Shown here one piece after another: positions 38,801-64,000 of a stretch of DNA of 64,000 nt (position 1 is the stretch's first letter; each line of letters opens with the position of its first letter). The stretch covers positions 47,182,001 through 47,246,000 of the forward strand of contig OZ231127.1 of the NCBI GenBank assembly GCA_965153355.1, given 5' to 3'. This DNA comes from Flaccisagitta enflata (taxonomy: Eukaryota; Chaetognatha; Sagittoidea; Aphragmophora). Both the position numbers and the translations under genes were made by a program. The notes beneath the pieces are model-generated. The model did not search any database. It saw only the letters and a program-made list of their open reading frames with translations, and was not told where the DNA came from.

Positions 38801-39221
38801 TGATGCGGGGTCACAATGTGATTTCGGACAGGTGAGTAAGGGCGTCCATATACTCCCCCATACACAAATATACACAAAAAGTATCTTAAAGGCTTGTTTT
38901 TTTACTTTTTAACTCGATCATTTCAGACCAAACCGATGGACAGACAGATAATGCCTCTTAAAGAGTTGCGTGTCCGCAACTAAAGACAGAGAGAAAGAGC
39001 GAGAGAGAGAGAAAGAGCGAGAGAGAGAAAAAGAGAAAGAGATCTAAACTTAGTTGTTTATCATAACACGACAATTGAGTATTGTTGCTCCTGCTCACCC
39101 ACATTACAGCCCCTGCCCACCCATTGCCCACTTGCCCACCTGCAAGCTACTGCTTATTGGCCGCATAACCGGCCTTGTTATAATTTTATAACTATCGCTA
39201 GCAGTCAACTCTCTTTTCCTA

Positions 39222-39452
39222 TTAATATAGACATCTTAAATAAGCATTTCGAGAAGCAAAAGAAAAAAAAACAAAACAAAAAACAAACAAATTCGTGGAT
39301 CTTGTGGGCGCAGCGTGAAACGACGATGACTTCGACTCCTCCTTCATTGCCAGTGAAAGCCAACCAGGTGGAACAAACTGCCTACTCTGTCTAGTATTTT
39401 TTTCGAGAGGTCCATTAGATATTTCGTCCAAATCTGTCCTGGCCGTGGATGG
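39222..39452 (-). CDS. Possible coding fragment, unknown
   Basis: A minus-strand open frame with ordinary protein composition (DLDEISNGPLEKNTRQSRQF, then VPPGWLSLAMKEESKSSSFH) starts next to a fold-back element boundary at 39455 and ends at 39222 with a hydrophobic, less convincing tail. An acceptor-like cggccag precedes DLDEIS. No family recognised, no partner exons found. Confidence 0.25.
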   Translation of the reverse strand, partial: PSTARTDLDEISNGPLEKNTRQSRQFVPPGWLSLAMKEESKSSSFHAAPTRSTNLFVFCFVFFSFASRNAYLRCLY

Positions 39453-39454
39453 TA

Positions 39455-40803
39455 CAGTGCGGCGCATAAATAAGTAGCCAGTACTTTGAAAGCTGTGTCA
39501 GTTCTGGCAACCATAAACACTAAAAATCTGTGAGATCTGTGAGATTCCTAAAGACCTTTAAAAGCTCAACGAATCTAGCACACCCCAGACTTGTATCTCG
39601 ATTTGTTAACAATTCATACAAGATCAAAGAGGTGAAGTAATTTAGAATAATCTTTTACTGAACCACTATGGACAAAGCACAAAAAGGGACTTTGTTTTTC
39701 TTTGATAGATTGAAAAAAAATCATACACCGCTTTCAGATCGAATTGTCGCGAAAAGAAGATATATTACTCCTAAAATACTTTAGACAACTACTTGTTTCT
39801 TTTTTCCTGTGGTAGATAATTTGATTAAGTTTTTTACAAAAAAAGAATTAAAGCCCCAGTGTTGATATATTTGCTCTAAATTTCATGACAAAAATTAATC
39901 GATTTCAGCCAAAAATGGTCTTTTTTTCATGGAAAAAATGAGGGTAGATAGCAGCAGTGCTTCTTTTTTTCAACAAGAGTGGTCCTACAGTGTTGGTTAT
40001 GAGGTATTAATGAAGTTTTGTTTGAAATTCCAAAATATTTGACTTATGTGATGCAGTAATGATTGATTTTGACCGCAAAACACCGCAAAAACCTTAAGAT
40101 TTGGGAAAATTTTGAAAAATTGTCTGCAAATTGTTCAAAATTGATATCAGTGAAAACAGTTTTTCCTTACAACATAATCTACATTAAATTCTCTTGAATT
40201 CTAGACTAATCCCAGCAATTCAGCTCAATTTGTGTAGAAATGACAACTATGAAATAAAGTAAAGAAAAACATGCAATATTCATTTATTGTGAGTAGGAGG
40301 CTTGAATTTTTTAGTTGGTGGGATATTCTTTGCTTGTAGCAAAACTTAATCAAATTATCTACCAGGGGGAAAAAGAAAAAACTTATTACTATGAATAGTT
40401 TTGGAGTAATATATCTTCTTTTCGCGACATTTCGATCTGAAAGCGGTGTAATAAAGACTTCAAATTCATGAGCGTTTTAAAAAGCTTCAAAAACTCTACA
40501 AATTTAGTCCAATCAGAAATTTGTAGCTTTATTCGTTTTCAAATGACATCAGTTTAAAGAAAACAACTCAGTTTTCTGATCGTCAAAAAGGAGCTAATTT
40601 TTTGTCCCTTTTCCCAACATGGTTTTGATATGCTTCTAATCAAACTGATGTCAACTTCTTAACGAAAAGAGCCACAAATTTGGGATTGGTCTAAAGAAAA
40701 AATGAAAATCCTTTCGTATCGTCACCAATGAATTGATCCTATCATTACTAGAATAAGCAAAATAGTCTTTACAAAAGTGGCTACTTGTTTATGCGCCTCA
40801 ACG
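39455..40803. mobile_element. 1.35-kb fold-back element with GGCGCATAAATAAGTAGCCA ends
   Basis: Right end reads TGGCTACTTGTTTATGCGCC; inner arms also pair (TCGCGAAAAGAAGATATATTAC; AATTTGATTAAGTTTT). TA at both sides. Loop near 40130. No transposase. Confidence 0.82.
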
Positions 40804-40866
40804 TATGGTGTTGGGCAGTCTAGAATTACAATAAAGACGTCTCTCGCCGTAGGAAAATAGTCGTAA

Positions 40867-40867
<1 letters not shown>

Positions 40868-40948
<81 letters not shown>

Positions 40949-40958
40949 AAAAAAAAAA

Positions 40959-41052
<94 letters not shown>
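40868..41052 (+). repeat. (GA)n microsatellite
   Basis: Two GA blocks around an AAAAAAAAAAAAGAA core; preceded by a CTCGCCG..GGAAAATAGTCGTAAA short repeat. Confidence 0.95.
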
Positions 41053-41261
41053 ACAAACATAAACAAATAAAAAAATAATTGGCAAAGAAAGCCACATAAA
41101 GTAGGAGATTGAGAAAAAGACAGATAAAAAAAGAGAGACAGACAGATAGACTGACAGACAGACAATCAATCTGTTACTAGCATGCACATTGCACATTTAT
41201 CACTTATGACATTTTGAAGTTCAAAATGACTTTAACTAACTCAATGCCTCATTTTTAAGAA

Positions 41262-41477
41262 CAAGGCCTGATACACAGCTACCCCAGTCAAGTGCGGGTG
41301 CACAGGAGCAGTGCTGGAGAAGGTCGCTAGAGCATTTGGGCAGGCGCAGTAGGCTCAAAAAGCTCAAAAACGCCAAAAAAGTTAAAAGGGGACCAACCAA
41401 CTGACCGACCAACCAACCAACTGACTAACCTATGGACCAACAAAGTGGGGTGTAGAGTCGCGTAGCACATGACTAAA
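41262..41477 (-). mobile_element. Hairpin-ended dispersed element, full length
   Basis: CAAGGCCTGATACACAGC start, GGAGCAGTGCTGGAGAAGG, ACCAACCAACTGACCG tract, AGTCGCGTAGCACATGACT end (one stem mismatch). Confidence 0.82.
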
Positions 41478-41744
41478 AATGCAAAAAATACAAACAAATT
41501 TAAAGAATAGTGATTCTAAAACTATTATCAGTTTCACAGAATTTTGTTTGACGCTATCAAAAAGACTAAAAAATCAAATGTTTTTAGTCATGGATTTTTT
41601 ATGCCTAGCATGCAAACTTTTTTAAACCATTTATCACAAGAAGGGAAAACTTGATTTCTCTGCAGGTCTGAACAGGTCGCCCAAGGGCAATATGTGGTCA
41701 GCGATACCCGTTGCCCTGCTTTTCATGAATTAGATTTGGAGTGA

Positions 41745-42405
41745 GGGGAAGCAGGGCAGCTGCCCCGAAGGGGACGAAGTCCTGTAGAACACAGGGGGAC
41801 TTTTGTCCGTCCATCTGTCTGTCCATCCGTCCGTCCGTCCATCCGTCCGTCCATTCCCCTCAGGCTCTCTCAGGCCTGAAATGTGCCTTCTCAGACCTGA
41901 TATCTACCCTCTCAGGCCTCAAATTGGTCCTCTCAAGCTCTGCTCTCACAGAATCAAGGCCTGAAAGGGCAGATTTCAGGTCTGTCCGTTCATCCGTTTT
42001 CCCGTCCCCCCCAGGCCCTCTCAGGCCTTAAATCTACCCTCTCAGGCCTGAAATTTGCCCTGTAGGGCCTTCAATCTGCCCTCTCATGCCTGAAATCTGC
42101 CCTCTCAGGCCTGAAATCTACTCTCTCAGGCCTGAAATTTGTTCTCTCAAGCTCTGCTCTCACAGATTCAAGGCCTGAATGGGCAGATTTCAGGTCTTAG
42201 AAAGCAGATTTCAGGCCTGAGAGGGCATATTGAAGGCCCTACAGGGCAGATTTCAGGCCTGAGAGGGTAGATTTCAGGCCTGAGAGGGCAGATTTAAGGC
42301 CTGAGAGGGCCTGGGGGGGACGGGAAAACAGATGAACAGACGGACGAACAAAAGTCCCCGTGTGTTCTACAGGACTTCATCCCCTTCGGGGCAGCTGCTC
42401 AAAAA
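41745..42405. mobile_element. Palindromic CAGGCCTGA element, best-preserved copy
   Basis: About 60 bp at each end pair (GGGCAGCTGCCCCGAAGGGG ... CCCCTTCGGGGCAGCTGC; AAGTCCTGTAGAACACA; CTTTTGTCCGTCC). The CAGGCCTGAAATCTGCC units face one way to about 42150 and the other way after it. Confidence 0.85.
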
Positions 42406-42943
42406 GCCGACAGATTTTCGATTTCAACTTTTTTCCAAATTACCGACAGATTTTCGATTTCAACTTTTTTCCAAATTACCGCTAGGAGGCGAGTTGATGC
42501 TTGACCGATATCACCAAGAGTCTTAATCCATCTTTGAAATTGTGACACTTTTCGATTTAGGGGTCTGATCGAGTGATTTCATTTGAAGATGGAGGAAGTT
42601 TTAATGAGACCCCGACAAAACCAAAAAGTGAGGAGGCACAACAGAATAAAGAATACGACGTTTTTAAGGTATAAACTATAATGTCCGTGACAAGAAAAGA
42701 GAGCACGGAAGCTGCTTTTTTCTTATGTTGGGGAAGAGATTGGTGTACAAGTGCGTCCTCGCTCTTTCTTAGAGGTCAAGTCCGTCCGTCCGTCGGTTGG
42801 TCGGTCGGTTGGTCGGTCACGCAAACGTTTGAGATGTGCAAAACGGTCGATTATGACGTCTTTCTTCAATCCCATCACCATTCATTCATTCATTCATTCA
42901 AAACGTTCATTCACTTATTTTTGATAAAAGCGAGGCGCACTTA

Positions 42944-43706
42944 CACCGTTTTTAAATCGAAATGGCAAATAGTAAACCTTTGTAGCTCCAAAACTACTAG
43001 CTCAAAAGCCTTCAAATTTTCAGTAAATGTTAGTAACAACTGACCATTTTGTCATGCTAAAACTCAGATTTTATAACTGAATAGGTTGGGGGTCATTAAA
43101 GCATTGAAAAGCTATCAATTTTATGGAAAAAAAAACAATTTGTCCTAGCTATATTTGGAAGAATCTTTTTTCTTTTAATGTTTTTTTCCTGATTTAGCAA
43201 GCTTGAACCCTGGAGTCGGTCTTAAATGAAGAGATACAAATCATGAATATAAGTTCTCCTTGAAAATTTCATTATTTTATCGTATTCATAAAGATTTGAA
43301 TGATTTTCAAATGATTGACAGTCTGGATTTTAGCAATGATTGCCAAAAACCAATGATAACCTCAATCTATATCCAACTTTTTTTCAATTTTTTAGGTAAA
43401 TGTGTAATCTCTGAAAAATTTCCTATCATTTGAGACCAACCCCGGAGTTCTAGCTCAATTTTTTTGACATCTGTACATTTTTAAAGACAAGTCTTTTCAA
43501 ATAAATCAAGAAAAAAATTCAGCCCTGAAAATTGGGCATATTTTGTTTGTTTTACTAACCCCAAACTATTAAGTATTAAAATCCAAGTTTGGACATGCCA
43601 AAATGGTCAGTTGTTACCTACATTCACTGAAAATTTGAAGGCTTTCAGGCTAGTAGTTTTGGAGCTACAAAGGTTTACTATTTGCCATTTCGATTTAAAG
43701 ACGGTG
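42944..43706. mobile_element. Fold-back MITE upstream of chitin synthase
   Basis: CACCGTTTTTAAATCGAAAT and inverted ATTTCGATTTAAAGACGGTG, pairing on through AAATAGTAAACCTTTGTAGC. TA at both sides. Ends 210 bp before the chitin synthase start. Confidence 0.82.
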
Positions 43707-43916
43707 TATAACTTGGTCTTGTTTTTCGGTGTTTCTTGGCTCGTTGCTTTACGCCAAAATATTTCGAGTCGCGCCCTACTCGACTCCATTGTCTGTGTTA
43801 TTTGTCAATCTAGCGCTATTCCTGCCAAAGTACATGGATAGCCTCGTACAACATTGTCCCTGCCTACCGGTTTGCAAGGTAGTAATGACTTACAAATGTA
43901 TGTTGTTTCTATTAAG

Positions 43917-59856
<15,940 letters not shown>

Positions 59857-59897
59857 AAAAAAAATGCATTGCTCTTGACGATTGATTCCGGTGGCTC

Positions 59898-60056
59898 ATT
59901 TTTTTTTGCGAACACGCAACTCTATAAGAGGCTTTGTCCGTCCCTTGGTCCTTCGGTCCGTCCGTCGGTCCGTGAGCACGAGTCGAAAAGTGTGAAAACG
60001 CGCATATCCGCCCCTGCCCACCCGTCCGCAACTGGTGGCCGTGTTTCCGGCCTTGT
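59898..60056 (+). mobile_element. Hairpin-ended dispersed element
   Basis: TTGCGAACACGCAACTCTATAAGAGGC, CCGTCGGTCCG tract, GAGCACGAGTCGAAAAGTG, CCCACCCGTCCGCAACTGG, GGCCTTGTT. Confidence 0.82.
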
Positions 60057-60244
60057 TCCCCTTCTTCTCTCCTCTTCCTTTCGCACGCCACGCAATTCTA
60101 CAGGTCATTATGTCCGTCCATTGGTCTATCCATCCATCTGTCTGTCCCTTGGTCTATCCATGGGTCACGCTGGAGTTAGGAAGTGTAAAAATGCGCACTT
60201 AGGTTTACATTTAGGATGTCACGGTCGTGTTCGAGTGTGTGTCA

Positions 60245-60305
60245 AGGGGTAGGGGGCCAACCCATCCGCAACCCATCCGCAACCCATCCGCAACCCATCC
60301 GCAAC
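60245..60305 (+). repeat. CAACCCATCCG tandem repeat
   Basis: Five 11-bp units. Confidence 0.9.
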
Positions 60306-60901
60306 CATATATTGTTCAGTCATTGTCATTGTCGCTTTTCCTTTTTTTCTTCTTCGCCTCCCTCAGCCCTTCGAGGCCGCTGCCCTGCTCTTACTGGACT
60401 TCTTCCCTTGATCACTTCGAGGAAGGCTTGGATACCGCCGAGGCGATGACCATGTGCAATCCTTGGATGACTAGTTCTGTCTGTCTGTCTCTCTCTAATT
60501 CTCTCTCACACATATTGCTGTTCATCAACGATTTTCAAAACCACCTGGCTCAGTCAGACGTGTTATATTGTACTGATGGATTTTGCTACATGGTATTGTT
60601 TGTTCTGTACGACTTATGGTCTCCACATGATATTGTTGCACTACTATCAATCCTGTATCACAACTCCTTTTTGTTTTTGCAGTTGTAATTGTCAAAATGT
60701 GATTATTTTTCTCATGATTCGTTCGTCATTGCTAGAATGAACTTTTTTTTATGGCAATTTTGAATTGATCAATTGTAACTTTTGTATATTGCCTTGACCT
60801 TGCAATTTTTCCCTTAATGCGACTTATCGCTAAGATGGAATGCATATTGCAAATAAGCTGCAATTCAGCATTATAAAGCTTGATGTGCTAATGAACTTAG
60901 C

Positions 60902-61090
60902 TTTTTCGTTGCGGACACATAACTCTAAAAGAGTTTTTGTCCAGCCGTCAGTCCGTTGGTCCGTGATTTTCGAGTTGAAAAGCGCGAAAATGCGCATTTT
61001 GGATGCTGCAGTTGAATTATTCTGTGTTTTTGAGTGTGTATGACTGTGTATGGGGTGGGCGAGGGTGTGGATGGTCTTTGAATGCCCCTG
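60902..61090 (+). mobile_element. Degenerate hairpin-ended element
   Basis: TCGTTGCGGACACATAACTCTAAAAGAG, GTCAGTCCGTTGGTCCG, GAGTTGAAAAGCGCGAAAATGCGC, later GCCCCTGCC; no clear GGCCTTG end. Confidence 0.55.
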
Positions 61091-61094
61091 CCTA

Positions 61095-61880
61095 TCCTTC
61101 TCTTTTTCCTCTTTACTCATTTTGCATTTTGATAATTCAAATTAGTACCATCTTGAAAAAAAATAAAAGTCCAAGCTGGATGAAAGAATGATTTGATTTC
61201 AAATCTGATAAAATAATGACTATTTTCATAAGCCCAGTGTTTAGAATAACCTTTTTAGAGTTTAGAAACCGCTTGCATCTGTAAGGGCATGTCTTGGTAA
61301 AGAGTATAATGCCATTTTGAAGTATAATGCCCCCACACAATTTTTTATAATTTCTCACTCTTTTTGATGTACAATCCAAATGAATAGAGCTTTGAGTCTG
61401 CTTGGCGGCAATAGATAGCCATGATCAAGAGCTTCAAAATGGTCACTGATTTTCCTTTCAAATTTTGCATATCAAGGCGACACTGTAACAAAACGTCATG
61501 CATTTATAATCTATTCAAGTTTTTTTTCCTTTTCTTAAAATAAACACTTCCACAGTTCCACTTATTTTGATGTAAAATCTAAACAAACAACGCAATGAGT
61601 CTCAGCTTGGCACCATTTGCCAGCCCTGTTTATTAGCTCAATTTTGGTCACCAATTTTCATATCAAATCATGTATATCAAAGCTATAATATGACAAAACA
61701 TCCTGGACCTTTTTTTTTCCAAGATAGTAGTAGTAAGCCAGAAACTCATTATTGGGCAGCGGCCCTGGAGGGGTCGATGACCTATGATCAGCCCTGATCT
61801 TAGTGATTTTTTTGGAGCGGGCCAGTCGGGCCAAATTTAGCGGGTCCGACAGAAAAACAGCGGGCCCGACAAAACTATTG
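61095..61880. other. Intergenic sequence with a ~200-bp diverged direct repeat
   Basis: 61405-61500 and 61605-61705 share GCTTGGC.CCA, TTTTCATATCAA and ACAAAACGTC-like motifs. A GGGCAGCGGCCCTGGAGGGG end is at 61755. No gene seen. Confidence 0.4.
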
Positions 61881-61886
61881 TTCAAA

Positions 61887-61887
61887 G

Positions 61888-61932
<45 letters not shown>

Positions 61933-62012
61933 GGAGAGAGAGAGAGAGGGAGTCAGACAGACAGATATCTAAACAAAGAGAGAAAAAGAGAGAGAGAGAC
62001 AGACAGACAGAC
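61887..62012 (+). repeat. (GA)n/(CAGA)n microsatellite
   Basis: GA to 61950, then CAGACAGA and GAGA blocks. Confidence 0.93.
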
Positions 62013-62075
62013 AGAAAAATTTAGACAGGGGAAAGAGGGATAAAAGGAAAAACGTTTTTGTTGTTGCTTTGTTTT

Positions 62076-62109
<34 letters not shown>

Positions 62110-62111
<2 letters not shown>

Positions 62112-62585
62112 TGTTATTGTTGTTTTTGTTTTAGTTGTATTTGTTAAGGGCACGATATTGCATCGCTTGTATTCTTCATTGCGCCATTGTCATTGATTGA
62201 TTGACTTGCCATTTACCTGCCGGTTCTCTTCCTCGTGATACAGTTATCACCCGGCTCTCAGGATATATTATCTCAGCATTACCCCAGGTTTGTGCTCTCT
62301 CATCATCACCCTTATCCCTGACTGTTTTACGACGTTACCTCTCTTCTTATGACTAGCGTGGCATAGCATTCTCATACACTTTCCTCCTCGTAACAGTTTT
62401 TGTTGATGATGTTGTTGTTTTTGTTGTTGTTGTTGATTTTGTTGGATACTTTTTCCGTCGTTATCGATGAAAATTACACATGAGTCGTTATCGTCTCCTT
62501 TGACCGGTGCAGAGAAACAACGTAAAAAGGAATGTCAACAACAATGAATGTACTGAGACCTAAAGCAGACGCGGAAGGAGAAGTA
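62110..62585. other. Intergenic sequence flanked by (TTG)n
   Basis: TTG tracts at 62072-62130 and 62410-62440; no gene recognised. Confidence 0.4.
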
Positions 62586-63118
<533 letters not shown>

Positions 63119-63478
63119 AAAGTCCAAGAGTAAATTTGCCTTCAAACCCTTCACATACGAAGACGTCCAAAACGGTGAGCCAGTGTTTTAGTGTATTCTT
63201 ACTACTGTAATGTGTTTTGTTTTCCATTATTGATTTTTTTTTTTACGTTCTGCACTCAAAAGCGGCTCTTAAAACGCATGAACGACGTCAATCTATGATC
63301 AGTCTGTCAATCTAACGCCTCTTAAAAACACCTTTGATATATTTTTGCCTTCACGTTGACTACGATATCATTGAATTGCAATGAATAACAACATTAAGGC
63401 ACCGCTACCTGCACAATACGTTGAGTCAGAATATGTTTCTTTTATCTCACCACCATGATAAATAGCTCTTTTTATAGA

Positions 63479-63569
63479 TCTCCTCGAATCGATCTAGCAA
63501 TTCAAAGCTCATTGAAGTGAGAGTCCCAAACCCATCGGCGCAGATCATGCTAAAAACTGAAGGAAAATA
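63479..63569 (+). CDS. Possible short terminal exon
   Basis: A strong acceptor (ctctttttatag) is followed by an open frame reading ISSNRSSNSKLIEVRVPNPS-AQIMLKTEGK and stop. It could belong with the upstream Asn-rich frame; the phase that joins them was not settled. The minus strand also has an acceptor-like site here. Confidence 0.25.
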
Positions 63570-63744
63570 ATACTGACTATTTCTAATATTTTTTTCCATT
63601 TTAATCCAGTGCCATTCTATTTCTTTTATCTGGTCATTGGAGGTTTTGGGAGATATTTCTTTACAATTCATTACTAAAACATATCAAATTTACCCACTCA
63701 GCTCTTGTGTGGGATTGAGTAGCTGTAGTAAAGATCGAGTTGCT

Positions 63745-64000
63745 GCTCTTGGGCAGTGGTACCAAAGGGGAAATTTCTCCTTCTCATTCTCCTTCACTCT
63801 CTGCCCCTTCTTCGAGACTCAAATTCCAGCCTTGAGGCTCAAATTCCAGTCTCAGTGCTCTAATTCTAGCCTTGAGGTTCAAATCCCAGCCTCACGGCTC
63901 AATTTCAAGTCTCAGGGATCGAATCTCAGCCTTGACGCTCAAATCCCAGCCTAGCGGCTCAAATCCTAGCCTCTGGGTTCTAATCCCAGCCTACCGGCTC
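63745..64000 (+). repeat. 20-bp minisatellite CTCAAATCCCAGCCTTGAGG at the window edge
   Basis: Starts after GGGCAGTGGTACCAAAGGGG, resembling the end of the palindromic elements; at least nine units, running off the window. Confidence 0.75.

Noticed and set aside
38589-38912. Frame rich in GRTDGRTD
   Set aside because: It translates a GGAC tetranucleotide tract inside a palindromic element.
41660-42405. CRISPR-like regular repeats
   Set aside because: Units are a diverged minisatellite with no unique spacers and reverse at the centre; the genome is eukaryotic.
60227-60688. 153-codon plus-strand frame
   Set aside because: Begins in a repeat and contains CAACCCATCCG units; the remainder has no family features or splice support.

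Overview
The window is eukaryotic nuclear DNA, most likely from an invertebrate animal. The reasons are GT-AG introns, a multi-pass animal-type chitin synthase, a non-LTR retrotransposon, and long microsatellites with hundreds of base pairs of (CT)n, (GA)n, (CTTT)n and (CAA)n. No rRNA, tRNA, CRISPR array or prokaryotic operon was seen. The species cannot be named from this sequence.

Two genes can be assembled exon by exon, with matching splice phases throughout. (1) On the minus strand, 16248 to 2485, an 11-exon gene encodes a predicted 910-residue protein. It has an N-terminal DnaJ (J) domain with an intact HPD, a long charged coiled-coil region, a tandem CCCH zinc finger introduced by KYKTEIC, and a C-terminal ubiquitin-interacting-type helix. 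(2) On the plus strand, 43917 to 59856, a 4-exon chitin synthase encodes a predicted 1359 residues. Three short upstream exons, one of only 39 nt, complete its first membrane segments; the last exon carries the catalytic domain, a coiled coil and the C-terminal membrane segments. A smaller plus-strand gene lies head-to-head with the J-domain gene. Only its last three exons (17272-17921) were recognised. A broken second copy of its 3' end lies at about 26620-26879 and 29568-29850, split by a 5'-truncated non-LTR retrotransposon (26907-29567) with an 11-bp target-site duplication.

Most of the rest is mobile or repetitive DNA of four kinds. (a) Many unrelated TA-flanked fold-back elements whose arms span nearly the whole element, resembling Tc1/mariner-type MITEs. 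(b) A dispersed family with a terminal hairpin (for example AGTTGCG-GACA-CGCAACT), an internal CCGT-rich tract and an opposite end in GGCCTTG. Hairpin arms differ between subfamilies but stay complementary, and an empty-site comparison suggests insertion at T-T, as in Helentron-type rolling-circle elements. (c) Large palindromic elements built of CAGGCCTGA minisatellite units that reverse orientation at the centre, with ends containing GGGCAGC, GCCCC..GGGG and GTCCTGTAG. (d) Simple-sequence tracts filling nearly every intron.

Layout: 1-2480 repeats; 2485-16248 J-domain/CCCH gene; 16250-17925 fold-back element and the small divergent gene; 18250-26100 microsatellites, palindromic and hairpin-ended elements inside a large inverted repeat; 26460-29850 duplicated gene end and retrotransposon; 29850-43900 elements and a 1.6-kb segmental duplication; 43917-59856 chitin synthase with repeat-filled introns; 59890-64000 repeats, a poly-Gln/Asn reading frame and a possible short terminal exon.
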